The notes beneath the pieces were generated by a model that worked only from the letters and a program-made list of their open reading frames with translations, was not told where the DNA came from and made no database searches. A DNA stretch of 64,000 bases, from assembly GCA_028564675.1 (NCBI GenBank), contig JAOVVO010000033.1:62001-126000 (forward strand), in the 5' to 3' direction. The stretch comes from Onchocerca lupi. Taxonomy: Eukaryota; Nematoda; Chromadorea; Rhabditida; Onchocercidae. The translations under genes and the position numbers were made by a program. Positions 23,149-36,463 of the stretch are shown piece by piece (within the stretch, counting starts at the first letter, position 1; every line of letters begins with the position of its first letter).

Positions 23149-26100
23149 AAAAAACAGGCTTTTGGAACTAACAAGGATCATTATCATTGGAATTAAGTGT
23201 CACCAATTATACCTCAGAATGGGCAATAAATTCTCAATCTAATAGTAAAATATATACTTTTTTAAAGACGCCAGATAGATGAATACAAGAGATAAAATTA
23301 GCTAGTGAAGGATTTCAAATGACATCATTCTAACAAAATTATTGATGTGTCGGACAAGATGATACAAGAAAGAAATAAAGTAGAAGGATTCAAACCAATA
23401 ATTAAAAAGCATTAATTAGAGGAAATCCATTAATAGAATGATTTTCGATGTACTGTACTGTATACATCCAAAAAATAAATATAAAAAGTAAAAATTTCGC
23501 CATAAACCAAATAAAATGAAACAGCAAATTGCCTATTCCATTCAATATCAAGACAGAACTATCGATGGGAGAAAGTTAAATTTTCGAACAACAAGCATTT
23601 TCAACTAATAAACTGGACATTTAGAACTAACAACAAAAAAGTTAGATAAGAAATAGGAGAAACACGACTGCTTTAAAAACGAGTCATTCGATGACGAAAG
23701 TAATATATTCCATTTATTTATGAAATGAAATTGGACCAGGTTCAAGTTCTTGAATTTCGAAATAACATAAAAGCTTTTCGCAAGATTTATAAGACACGAA
23801 GTATTGGCCGATCAATAAATTTTCAAAATTTAATTTAAGCGCAAAGTCAGTTGAGAAACATCACCAGAAATCAGCGAATGTCATGAAATTGCATTCCTCT
23901 CACTAATGCAATGACTCATAGTCGGAAAGTTTTCAATAATTTTCAATATTTTACATGTTATTATTATTATTGTCAATTCGTCATTATCAATATTCATTTC
24001 TTAAAAGAACGCACAAAATATTTATTGGGAAAAGATGCCTAAAATCTGCTAGAAGCTAATTATTATGATACTGATAATAAATATGGATAGTCAATGAATG
24101 AAATAAAGAGAAAGATAATTTTGTTAACACTCTTGCACGTCTGCATGCTGGCAACTTGCATGAATGCAATGCATGGCATTCTCTTCTTTAGTGCAAAAGT
24201 GCAATGTCGTGCATCGATTATGGCAATATTCTGCTTGGCTTCAATGCCTTTACTAATATCTTCTCAGACTTTTTTTCTGAAATCAAATAAATTTTTTTTT
24301 TCGCTTTTAAAAACAAAAAAATTACATCGTCTTCTACGAGATTTTGCCGAGAATGACAACAAAGATGACTTTTAAATGATATTATCCATTTCAACTTGTT
24401 TAGCAATAAAATGATATAAATGAGATACACGTATATAGCTTAATTAATCGCTAAACAGACACCTATAATATACTTAATCGCTATCAAAGAACATGTTCGT
24501 AAATTCCATTTTAGTCCTAAACATGAGCATGGATCATATTTTATCGCAAGTGCACACGTCGCTGAATAGAAGCAATGACGTTCATTTGTTCTTTTTTTCA
24601 TTGAAATCATCAGACGTAAAGATCACACACACTGACGGTGCTGTCTATGTATTGATTGGCTTATCTCATAATGGAAATATCATTCTGAGCTGATATTTTA
24701 TGATGATCAATTTCAAATGAATGTGGCAGTCACTGAAATATCATACAATAATGTTGTTTGCATTTCAATGATTTAAACAGATCAACAAAACATAGAGAGA
24801 AATTAGCACTTCAAAGAAGACCGATATTGGTTATCATAAGACAGCCCATCAGTATGTGTAATCTTTTCGTCTGATGATTTAAACATACACCTATAATATA
24901 TTTAATTCGCTATGTAATTTTTCCATAGCATGGAGAAAAATATATTAAAGAATCTTTTCTTTCATTCTAACTTTTTGTCTTATATTATATTGCTGAAGAT
25001 TTACTTGAAGCCGTAACATAAAGCAGGTAAGAAAAGCAACAATGTAGTGATTACTTAATATATTTTTATTTCTTTTATTTCATTTTTGAAAAATGAAATG
25101 AAATTTCCAAAATCCGTATTTGTGATTTAAAATTTCATTGAAAATAGATAAATAGAAACTAAGAAAGAATGCGAAACGTTTGTATGACTTCTTTTTCTGC
25201 AAAGGAATGAGAGCAAAAGTGTGAAAAAGGAAATGTAGTAGCTATTTACATGAATGTAATCTCTAACAGGTGGATTGATGGGGAAATGAAAAAAGTAGTT
25301 AATAAGCGAATTAGTGAAATCGAAAGGAAAAAGCTATGGAAAGGAAAAGATTATTTCGTTCGCGAGAATTGTTAAATAATAACATGGGACAGAAGAAATG
25401 CAAAAAGTGTCTGAAAACATTTAATATTTCAAAAACCTTCAAAAAAATTTAATATTTCAAAAATCTTAAAAAAAAGTTTTTTTCAAGAGAAAGAGGAAAA
25501 TTAAAGAGCAGAGATGCACGGATATACTCAATGAACACAAAAGTTTATTGAAAATAATTATATTTGTCTGTGAATTTAACGACTACTACGACGAAAAAAG
25601 AAAGGAAAGGAAGAACCACAAAGCTCAAATATTGTTGGCAATTGAAAAATTTTTAAGTTTAAATTAATAAATTTGCTTTATACTAATTCAATCACATATA
25701 TAAATAATGAAACGAAGCGTTAAATTCGAGAATTTTGAAAAAAAAATTATTTTTTTCGAGAAAACTTCCTTTTTTGTTTAAAAAAAGAAAAAGTGATAAG
25801 AAATGTATTTCTGAGAAAGATGAACAGATTGACGACGATAGATATTAGAAAGGTCGAACAATCGGTGACAGGCAAGACGAGGCTGTACCTGTACCGATCT
25901 ATCCATCGGATTGCTCTAATTTACGAGATTTGTGCCGCGTAGTTTGTTTCATTTTTTTTGGATGCAGGAAAAAATTCCCGAAAAAATCTTGGAAAGTTGA
26001 TGAAGGCGGGATAGAAATGATAGAAGGGAAGAAGATGAAACATTTCAGCCAACAGAATCTCGAATTAAGAGATTCTAAAGTTCATCTTTCTGCAGATTGA

Positions 26101-29100
26101 TGGATTATTTAATTCAAATAAATTTATATTTTAAACCGATCGTTTCGGAAATGATTAATTTGCAGACTTATATGAGACACCACTTTTTTTTTTTTTTTTT
26201 TTTTACATAAATGAAATATTCGTCTAGAAATCATTTATAAACAATTATTCGAGACATTTCGATTTCTTGAATTTAATTAAATCGAATTTTAATTTGATCC
26301 AAAATTAGATACTTAGAATTAACGGTTCAGATATTCATTTACTTCACCTTCAATTTGAACAGCTAGCAAATGAAAATTTAAATTTTTCGGACTCTTAAAA
26401 TTAGAAGTGAACAGCGAAACAAATGTTTGCTCTAATTAAGCAAAATGAGCCAATGTCCCTCTTCCGTAAAAAGCGCATCATTTCCAATATATTTTATCAC
26501 TTTTAATCACACAGTGGTTTTAGGCAAGTTTTTTTTTTTTCTTCTAATGGCCTTTTTAACACTAAGTTTTCTTCAAGAAAGTTGCACTTTGAGCTAAGAA
26601 ATCTCAAACATCACCGTCAATCTGATTCGAAGATTACTCGCTGATAATGCTTCAGAAAAACTTCCTTAATATCTGGAATTGCTCTATCGTTTTCAAAACT
26701 CCTGAGAGATCTCAAAATTTTAAAGTTGATAATTAATTATTCTGCCTTTCATGAGGCAACTTCCTCAAATTGGATGATGGTTGAAATTCTAGAATTTTTT
26801 CATTGAAATTGATGTTTTTTTCTAATCGCAAAAGGATAAAACGCTATTTAAGTTATAAAATGACTAGTCTAAAGCAATTAAGAAAAAAAAAAGTTAGAAG
26901 AATAGTAAATATTAGCAACTTATGCTGGATATTTTTTTATATTTTTTTCTTTTTTCCTTTAAAGAAAAAAGCTTAAATTCAGATAACACATTAGAAAATG
27001 ATTGGATAAAATATGAAAGTATGAGAGCAAAACAACTAAATTAATCACTTCAATCAACAAATCCCTTTATAAATCCATCAAAATCAATTATATTTTTATT
27101 TTTGAAATTGTGGAATGAAAATTTTTCTTTAGCCATACAAAATAGTGAGAATCAATCTATGATTTTAGAACATAGAGCATAAATCAACAGGTCACCGTGT
27201 CAAAAACTGTGTCATCTTTCTTATTTACCTCTATAATATCAATCAGATCAATCAATCGCACTGAAGCATAAAACTGCATTACTTTCATCAGATCATCATA
27301 AACAGCTCTTCACAATAACTATCAAATGCTTGCTTTATGGAATCAGTATAACTATTCACGTACTTCGTCGCAAGTGTGCACTGATAAGATTTATGAATAA
27401 GTAAGTGAATTACAAAGATTTGATAAAAGTTTTGCTCATACAGTATTTTCGATGATATTACGTTTATGCCATTCGCTTCATCATTTTTGCTGTGTACACT
27501 GTTTATAAAATATAAAAAAGATGTAGAAGTAAATTGGTTGAAATGACGAAAGTGCAATTTATCATTTTCAACATCAGACAGACTTCGTTCGATACGACAA
27601 CTCAATCAATACTTGAAAAAAAAAAAATGAATTTGAAGTGAAATTAAAGTGCTCGTCACCAATACGCTTTCTCTTAAAAGTAATAATATTTGTTAAACAG
27701 AGAGGAATTTGAATTCGTAAATTTTTCTCATTTCCCATTTTCAACAGATATCGATGGATGAAAATGAGGAAGTTTATTATCGAGAATGTACTTACTTTTC
27801 TGAATAATTACAGGGGAAAATTTCTTCGCGAAGATTGAATAGAAAAAAGTAGAAAGAATCTGAAGCAGAAGTTTTGTTTAATTGAATAAATTGGTATGTG
27901 TGGGAAGTAGGGAGGGAGCGGGGAGACAAAAGGTGAAAGTTAATGATATTTCAGAAAATCAGTATAAGACAGAAGATAAAAGTACATGTAAACTTGGAAA
28001 TCGACGTAGCAATTGAAGTCTGGCAATAATATTCTAGTCTTGTTGTTACTTACTTTTGCACTGAAGAAATTTGTTATTTATAAAACTTTTCAAAGTGGAC
28101 GTTAGCCTTCGTTAAAGGAATATCATTACTTGTAGTATTAAATGTGTGGATTTCAAGAAAGACAAGTTGATTGGATATAGAATGAAATATGCCGAAAAAG
28201 TCAAAAATTATTTAATTTGATTTAAATTGATTCCGACATTCATACCTTTTTTTTGCATTAATTTTTGATAGGGAAAATTCGTAAAAAAAAAAGAAATTTA
28301 TCAGCTGACAAATCAAAGTGTAAATAAATGCAAATAGTCTGGTGAAAATTTCAAAGAATGATTAAACAAATTATTTGTTCTTCCAATCAATCCAATATTA
28401 TTTTCTATTTTAGTTGTTTTTAATTTTTAATTTCCTCTTTTTTTCTTCCAGAGAATTTACATCCAAAAAATCCGATAATTTTAAACAAACATGTCGAATT
28501 CGAACATTATTTAAATATTCGAAACATGCGAAGATTGAAAAAAATTACAGGTCATCCAAACATCTGCATAATTTATTAGATAAACTGTGAAAAAGGTGCT
28601 TAAAGTTTGTGCTGAAAACTTGCTACATTCAAATTCCATTACAAAATAGAGATAATTGAGAACAACTTTCAACTATTCATTTAGATTAATTAGTGATAAT
28701 TAATTTAGAATTTAAAATCACCGGTAAAACAATGTTATTCCAAAATTTTGTTGCTGTAAAAAGCTTTAAAACATTCTAATTATCGTGACATTACAAGAAT
28801 TCGCATTCTGCAATGATCCGTCGTAATTTATTTATTTTCAAAAAAAAAAGAGCAAATTGCAGAATTAAAGAAAAATTTTTCGAAAGTATTGGAAAATGCT
28901 TTTAAGTATAAAATGTCATTGAAATTCGGTTTCGAACATGCAGTGATATCTGATGGAATTTCAAATTTTCCCTGAAAGACAATCTTTAGCAGTGCCTTTG
29001 ATGTATTTTTGAATGAGCAGACTCTTGTTTTTTTTTTTCTTTTTTTGAAGAGAAGAAAACGTCACAAAATAAACAAAACGAAGTTTTTTCAGTTTATTCT

Positions 29101-32100
29101 TTTCACGACTTGTTTTTCATTATTTTCTTTTTTTGTGTCTTTAAATTGTTCTTTTTTTTTTTTTTTTTTTTTTAAAGACGAAGCGAAGAAAGAAGTAAAT
29201 GGAAAGTATTTACTTTATATGTTAACAAAATTTTAAAGTTTAATTTGCATAACCGCTATATATTTATTCTTTTCTGTTTCTAATTGGACAAGTGAGAAGT
29301 ATTTTTTTTTAGATAAATTCTCTACTTAAATATGCAAAGTGAAAAGAATAAATATATAGAAAGTCCAAACAAATGGGAGAAAGCTTGGATTTTCCACTTC
29401 AATGATTTTTAATCGATGAATGATCCTTCTCAATCTTGTTTTTTAATCTAAACTGATTGAATAGTGTCCACAAATTTAGGAAAATTTTTGGAATAATTCA
29501 CAAATGAATTGGTCAAAATTGCATGTTTTTCTTGTTGGTAAAATTTAGAAACAAAGGCATTTGTCGAAAAGTGTACTTAACATATATCGAAACAAATATT
29601 GGTATTGCTCTTAGAATTAAGACTAAATAATAGCAACAATGTAATCCCACAGAATAAATTTATTTCCTTCATTCCATTGGGAAAATTTAGATGCAAGAAA
29701 ATAGCAAGGAAAACAAGCTATTTAAAGAATGAAATAATCAATAATTTTGATGATGTCAATCAAGAATTTTGGAGTATGGAATAAACTGTTCGTTGATTGT
29801 TTATTTTAACTGAAAAAATTATTATGATGTTTGAGGTGACGGATGAATGACGAGAAGATAATTGAGAAAAGAAGGTAATTAAGAAAAAGAGAATCATTCC
29901 TGATGATAGAAATGAAATAATGATAATGATATGACAAGGCCGTATGTGAAAGAACTTCGAGAGAAAAGAAAATTGTTTAAATACCACAGAAGAGAAATTT
30001 TCCTTTTTTCTAAATTTTTTCCGTTTCCTTTTTTCAAACAATATTTCTTTTTTCTCGCTTTCTTCAGAAAAATTTTCTTACTGAACAAATTTGGCCTATT
30101 TTGCATAATTATGTTATTATAGCAATTTCGTTTTTATTTGCAAAATTGAGCGATTTGAGCGATTGATATTGGCGATTTTTGTCTTTCAGACATTCCATGA
30201 ATGAACCGATACCGAATTAACTGCAATAAACTCCATAAAATTTAGAGCAGATTTATTTTTCAAAAATCAAATTTAGGAATTCAAAAAATTGAACAATGAT
30301 ATCTCAAATAATTAATGGAAGGAATGATTACTGAAAGCAATCAATGTTAACTGTCATCGCTAATGCCTATTGTTGTTTGAAATAATAAGCTTTTGTAAGT
30401 GATTGACAGATAAGGATCAAATATTTATTATCTGTTAAGCTCTACATTATACCATGCCAATTTCTTATTTAATGTCAATTCAAATTTATATTCCGTTAAT
30501 AGTTTTTTCGAAGAAAAAATTTCACAGTGAGGCTATCTTTTTGTAATTTACAACTTTTGTTTGAAAACTTTTCGCCCATTAATAAACAACTGCAATATTT
30601 TGATGTAAAAAAAAATCGTCCCAAATGAATTGTGTCTTAATTTGGAGTGAGAAGCGTGATTGGACAAGAAAGTAAACATGCAAGATGATAAATTCAAACT
30701 AAAAATCTAAAAGAGATTAGATGGAGCTTGAAGCACTATTGTTGATTAATTAAATAAATGAGTCTTTAATTAATTGAATAAATGAATCACTGAAATGTAA
30801 ATAAACAACAATTGAATCATTTATTAACAGCCTCATTATTCCTATCAAGAAATATGATTCATAAAAACTGGTTTAAGTCTATTTCTTCTATCCGGAAAGC
30901 TTTTATAAAAAATCTGTTTATAATTCGAATGAAAGAAAACTAGAATAGAAAAATATTTCAAATTTAATTTAATGGTAGATTAAAATGCTAAGAGTTGGAG
31001 AAAAGAATTGGACTTCAAAAATACGGTTTAATAGAAAACCTGTCATATATGGTGAATCGATATTGTCAAAATTAAAATTCCTAATAAAAGAAAATTTCGA
31101 AATAATTTTTCAAAAAAAAAAAAAAAAAAATCAAATTGTACATGAAATTGAGAATGGGAAAAATTAACTGTAAAAAGTGTTTTCTTTTTTTAAATTTAAT
31201 TTCAGGTTTGAAAGGAATATATTTGAAAACTTCTTCTTCATACACAAATGCTACTAAAAATAAAGGAAAAACACTGTTAAGTTTTGAAAATTGTTGTAAT
31301 CTGATTTTTTATAGAAACCACCTTCCTCAGTTGCCATGGAAATGGGTAAGAATGTTACCGAATCAAAAAGAATTGTACAGATTTAAACAAAATTGATGCC
31401 TTCATGTTTGGAAATGTCAATTTTAGCGAACTTAGCAGTTTAGCATAAATCAGCCTTAAGCAATCAAAGAGATATAAATGTTCATTGCAAGAGTATTACT
31501 AATAAATTATTTAATCTAGAATTGAAGGCATAAGTCAAGTGATGCCCAATTATTTGCTCATATGACAACCCGAATAACTGATTATTATCAATTTTATCAA
31601 AATTTGAACAAATAAGCAATTTTATGTGCGGATAGCAATCAGAACATATCACTTGAAGTTATCATCGTCCAGTTTCACTTCTTAGTACTATTCATCGGTC
31701 AAAAATAAAGTTTTGCGTAAGTAACAATCTATTTTTCCTTCGTCGTCACTTAATATAAGAATTTTTTGTCTATTTGTGTTTTTGCATATTTATAAGTTAA
31801 ATTATAACTTTTCTGAAAGTCGGTAAAATCACTCATAATTGGTGAAATGAAAAGTATAAACAAAGGGATAAAGCGGAAAGACTGGTCGATATATATTATC
31901 ATTTTTATTATTCTAACAAAATAAGCAATTATTAAAAGAAATTGAATTTATAAAAAATAACAAAAAGAATTCAAAAATTTTAACTGCTTCAATTTTATCT
32001 GCATGAATTTTATACTTTAACAAAACTGCGGTTCATGTTTCGGAAATGATTATATTTTTAAAAAATGATTAAATCTGTGGTCGAATATTTGCGTGATTCA

Positions 32101-32872
32101 AACCATTGAATCATATTCATGCAATTGTTCTTCTGTGAAATTTTGCAGAAGAAAATAATTGCTCGATAGCAATTATCAAACAATTCAATGAATTTCAATG
32201 TAGAAAAAATTATGAATTGTTAATATCCACAGCAATTTTCACTCACTTTTTCACTTAATTCAAGTATGCTAAAAAAAAGTGTGATTTTTTCATTAAAAAC
32301 TGCTTTTTTTTCCTTTTAAAATCTTGTCGTTCTTCGAGATAATTTTAATTCCTTCTTTGAGTAAATGCTTAATTGCCAATTAATTCATTGATTGCAAATC
32401 ATTTCAATCCTTAATAATTGAGTACTTAAAGCAAGATTAAAGTGAATTGATTAATAATTAATCGATGGAGCAAATCGATAAAGTTCATGAAAAATTAATT
32501 ACTAGTTAATGTATTGGTTATTGTAGTATCACTTGAATACCTTCTTTAAATACTACTATTTACTGCAGCAACAACTAATTGCACTACGATTGATTTCTGC
32601 AATTCGATTTGCTCAATCAAGTTCATTATTAAGCTTCAGAATATTGCTGAGTGTAATTACAAATGATGTTAAAGAATGTGTTGTAAGAAGTGTGATGAGA
32701 ATAGTGCTTAGTCTATTTTAGAAAAAGATTAATGAGAGAGGTAGAAAAGTGAAATTTAAATGAGTACTTGAAAATTTCAATTTAAATAGCTTTGAATCAA
32801 TACTGGAAGACTAATGTATTAGACGACCAATTAGCATACATTCAAAAAGTTGAATGTTTACCTAAGAAGACT

Positions 32873-33060
32873 AAATTATCGAGATGAAATAAATACTCAT
32901 CGAGAAATCACATTTTATACATTTTCCATAACAGTTGTTAAGCTGATGGTATGCTGATAAATATTGCATTCCATTACTGAGATCTTCTAAATCCTTCCCA
33001 AAATATCGATGTTCTTCTCTAAAAAATCTATCTGAAACTTCTTTCGAACTAAAAATCAGA
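32873..33060 (-). CDS. Possible exon of an unrecognised gene
   Basis: After a CTGATTTTTAG acceptor this frame reads SKEVSDRFFREEHRYFGKDL and NNCYGKCIKCDF before a stop. The acidic and aromatic mix and the three spaced cysteines are more protein-like than the neighbouring frames. An adjacent upstream frame (33068-33256) has a hydrophobic stretch, LLSILLFILAAI, resembling a signal or membrane segment. The only GT...AG interval between the two frames is about 23 nt, too short for a usual intron. I do not recognise the product and a chance reading frame is quite possible. Confidence 0.25.
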
Positions 33061-33517
33061 AACATGTCTACTTTCTGATTTTAGAACAATTCCAACTATT
33101 GCTTGGCCAAACTTCGCTTATTGACCAATTTCTTATAGCTGCAAGTATGAACAACAATATACTAAGCAAATGATATTGATAACACAAAAAAAGGATTGTT
33201 AAATACCGGCGATGAATGAGGAGTGAATGACCTCTGCGACCTTTCATACCAATCATTCACTGAAATAGCACAGTTATTCAGAATAAATCGAGAACGTGTA
33301 CATGAGCACGGGACGTGTACGTGAATATGGCTCATCTTTGGACTCACATGGCAACTTATCCCTTTAAATTGCATGGAATTTTCAAAAAAAATTTCCAAAA
33401 AAAATTTTGCCAACTTTTGGCGCAAATTACAAATGTAAATTTCAAATTTTAAAAAAACAAACACAATGTGAGATTCAAAAATATTCACCAATAAACTGAA
33501 CAGCGACAGACTGTGTT

Positions 33518-33599
33518 GATCGGGTGGCCGAGTGGTTAAGGCGATGGACTGCTAATCCATTGGGGTTTCCCCGCGTGAGTTCGAATCTCATCCCGATCG
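33518..33599 (+). tRNA. tRNA-Ser (anticodon GCT)
   Basis: A complete class II tRNA gene of 82 nt, reading AGC/AGU serine codons. The acceptor stem pairs GATCGGG (33518-33524) with CCCGATC (33592-33598), followed by discriminator G at 33599. The D arm carries GGCCGAGTGGTTAAGGC, which includes the internal A-box promoter. The anticodon arm ATGGACTGCTAATCCAT places GCT at 33551-33553. The long variable arm TGGGGTTTCCCCGC is characteristic of serine tRNAs, and the T arm holds GTTCGAATC, the B box. There is no intron. The CCA end is not encoded, as usual in eukaryotes. No other tRNA was noticed nearby. Confidence 0.97.
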
Positions 33600-34860
33600 G
33601 GACCATTTTGCAAATCCAAATAACAACAATATTTCTATTTTAATGGTGGTAATTTGTTTTTCCTCTTGAAATTTTCGGGCACCCATAATTATTATAGGTC
33701 CTTAAGCTATATTCGATAGTAATTATCAATAATTTTTAACAAACACAATTATTTCAAAAACCGATAAAAATGTCTGTAAAATTCTTGAGTGGGAAAATTA
33801 ACTGCGTAAATTTGAAAGTGACAAATTATTTTGAAAAAATTAGAAACATTTTGTTTCGATGAAAAAAAAAAGGTATAAAGAAAAAAGAAAATTTAAGAAA
33901 GGTATAATAAATAATAATAGCATTGAATGCTATGATTAAGAGATAGATGTAATTATCAATTTATGAGAAAGTCTCTTGAGAAAAAAAAAATGAAATCGGA
34001 CAAATCTAAGAGATGGATAAGTCTAGGAGGAATGGGCAAGTCGCGAGAAATGGATAAGTCTTATGAGAAATGGACAAATCTAGGACAAGAAATGGACAAG
34101 TCTTAGAATGGATGAGTCTAGGAAAAATGGACAAGTCTTAGGAGGAATGAATGAGTCTAGGAAAATTGGACATGTCTATGAATAAGAATGAAGACAACAA
34201 AATCTGAAATGAAACGTGTAAACTAACACAAAACTTAAATGCAGCACAGCTACCCATTCAATTGCACACGTATAACATATTAAATTGAGGAATTTTAATA
34301 TATTAAAATTTTTTAAGCATAGTGAAATCCTGGAAAATGCGTTATCTGTTCATCGAATAAATTTAATTCAGCGAATAATTTGTATTGTGTGCAGATTATA
34401 AAATATTTTTTAAGGAAAAGTTGTTCTGAGTGATATTATTACCAGTAACATGTTTCGTTGAATAATTAGCCGAGCTGATTCAAAAAACAAAAGTGCAGAA
34501 AAGTTTCACATTAATATCTTATCAATGACGCATTGAGTCAAATAGCTGAATAATCATAATGAAATTGTTTTGTAAAAATATTTCAAAACTATTTAGGCAT
34601 AACTATGTTTGAATATCGAAGACATCAGATGATCCTTATCATTTTTTACATTTTAAGTTTTCATGGAAGAAAAAAGATAACACTTAGAGATGAAAATTTA
34701 TTTATTAGTTGAATTAAATTTGATGGATATTTTATTGACTGCAGCAGTTTTTTAAAATTTTAGAACAATTTATTAAATGGTAGGAATAATGAGGGAGCGT
34801 TTGAAAATGACCGAAAAGCTAAGGCATAGATAATACTTGATAGACGAAAAAAATTAATAT
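33600..34860. other. Intergenic region with minisatellite
   Basis: No gene is supported between the tRNA and the transposon. The only structure is the degenerate tandem repeat at 33985-34185. Confidence 0.5.
33985..34185. repeat. Degenerate minisatellite, about 20-nt unit
   Basis: About ten imperfect copies of a unit of the form GAGAAATGGACAAGTCTAGG run head to tail. Variants include GGATAAGTCTAGGAG, GGACAAATCTAGG and GGATGAGTCTAGG. Unit length varies between about 17 and 22 nt, so slippage and point change have both acted. There are no spacers or conserved direct repeats of CRISPR type. Confidence 0.85.
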
Positions 34861-34909
34861 AATCTACATAAATAAAAATCTAAATGTTCCTGTTACTAGC
34901 CTTAAATCA

Positions 34910-36463
34910 TTGAAAGTTCTCCACCGATTCTTTCAAATTTTGATATAACTTTACATTCGAATAGGCGCATGTTTTTATATAGAAATACCTACTTTTTTTT
35001 TATGTGTCACACTTTTGACAAGTAAAAGTAAGTGAACGGAGTGAATTTTTTGACCATGTCCTGCACCACGCTTTATGAGCGGACTGATCATTGGCCATGT
35101 CTACTTCTGTATTCATTGTGGACTAATTGGAAAAGCTAAGCTTCAAGCAATTTATGGAATACCTCTTTGACTTCTAATATTAGTCGTGTCTTGGATTGCC
35201 TCTTTGTCGTAAATGTTCGTTGTTCAAACTGAAACAACGTTTCAAGTTTTTTACCGATTGATTTGAAATTTTGATACAATGATGCATTCGAATGAGCGCG
35301 TGGCTTTATGTAAATGTATCTACTTTTCTTTTTATCTGTCACAGTTGTGACAGATAAAAGCAGGTGAGCGAACTAAATTTATTGACCACATCTACTTTCT
35401 TTAAAGTGGGCGTGGTCCTGATTATGCAACGCTCAGAACGCTCGGCAAAAGCGTGCGCGTATTCGAATGCAAAATTCTATCAAAATTTCAAAGCAATAGA
35501 TAAGAACTTTCGAAAATCTTAGATTTTGCGCTAATTTAGACAAGACGAGAGTTCAAGAAATTCCGCAGACTTAAGATTTTGAACAAACGGTCATTTACAT
35601 TTTATTTTTATATATGCGGAGAATGACCGGATGTAAATGCTCGTTGCTACTTTTGATATGACGTTGCAAGTTCTTCACCGATTGTTTTGAAATGTTGACA
35701 CAAAACTAGATATTTTTTTGCACAGAAGTACCGTTATCTTCATTTAAATAAGCACGTGTTTCCGTATGAATATATTACTTTTTTACGTCTTCGTAAGGAT
35801 AAACATATTTCCCGCCAAAACGCTCCGATTAACAGATAAATGAAGTGAGGTCAACCAATCACAAGGCGACATATTGGATGATCTCCAATGGAAGAGGAAC
35901 CCCGAAAAAACTTAAAAGATTCGGTTTTTTGGGGCAAAATCAGTTCAAGTTCGGCAGGAATTCGAATTCAGCAAACAATTCATTTCGTAGTTTCTACAAT
36001 GATACAGCGACAATTTTACAACGACACAGATCGACACAGCGATAACAACAAATCGACGGTCAAGAAATTCTGTTCTTTTTTACAAGTGACAAAGGAAGGA
36101 ATAATCCAATGATCAATTTTCTTGGAATATACCGCTTCGTCGATCTGTGTTGTACTCGCGCAGAAGACGTAATGAGATGATTGATTGCAGAACAAACTGA
36201 AGAAGAACGGGCATTTATGAATGAGCGAAAAAGACAAATAAATGGCTCAGATGCGAGCAGAACAACGTGCAGTCAGACCTGAGAATGCACAGTTGCAAAA
36301 TATAGTATTTCTTGTTCAAGATCTTAAATCTCCGAAAGTTCTTCAACGATTGCTTTTAAATTCTGATACAACTTTGTTTTCGAATAGATGCGTATTTCCA
36401 TATAGATATACCTACTTTTTTTTTACCTGTCACACGTGTGGAAAGTAAAAGTGAGTGAGCGGG
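34910..36463. repeat. Dispersed internal repeats of the Helentron-like element
   Basis: A unit of about 140 nt occurs near 34910-35045, 35241-35370, 35660-35800 and 36325-36463. Each copy has a core of CCGATT...TTTGAAATTTTGA, then an ATTCGAAT-like string, then a GCGCATG/GCGCGTG-like string. Most copies end with TACTTTTTT and a CACAC..TGTG(A)-AGTAAAAGT-GAGCG segment. Divergence between copies is clear, and the third is the most eroded. Confidence 0.7.
36190..36290 (+). pseudogene. Remnant of Helitron-group protein N-terminal repeat
   Basis: One frame reads AEQTEEERAFMNERKRQ and then, after a shift at about 36240, the next frame continues MAQMRAEQRAVRPE. The alternation of Arg, Glu and Gln with ERA/EQRA spacing resembles the repeated charged region found ahead of the Rep domain in Helitron and Helentron proteins. 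It is broken by the shift and followed by stops, so it is a relic inside the non-autonomous element. Confidence 0.45.

Larger units (their letters stand above)
18110..33510. other. Long AT-rich region without a supported gene
   Basis: Roughly 15 kb of AT-rich sequence. The open frames in it are short, mostly Phe/Lys/Ile/Asn-rich, and come from homopolymer runs (for example near 29020-29170 and 29900-30100). Isolated frames at 19246-19654, 27288-27605 and 32873-33060 are slightly more protein-like but carry no domain. The region could be a very long intron, a regulatory interval or simple intergenic DNA. It contains GCATGC/CATGCATG-rich patches near 20080-20110 and 21345-21415, a GAATCT-type repeat near 18645 and a palindrome at 23124 (both listed separately). 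Confidence 0.5.

Noticed and set aside
24094..24375. 93-residue plus-strand frame with a signal-peptide-like start
   Set aside because: The hydrophobic start is followed by a Phe/Lys-rich stretch from homopolymers. It has no conserved motif and no plausible splice partner.
27288..27605. 105-residue minus-strand frame
   Set aside because: The composition is acceptable, but I found no domain, clear acceptor or start context. I cannot support it as a gene.
29009..30122. Several short open frames rich in Phe and Lys
   Set aside because: They arise from T or A homopolymer runs and overlap on opposite strands. There are no splice sites, domains or realistic composition.
33985..34185. CRISPR-like array
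   Set aside because: The units are adjacent degenerate copies without unique spacers, and the sequence is eukaryotic. It is a minisatellite.
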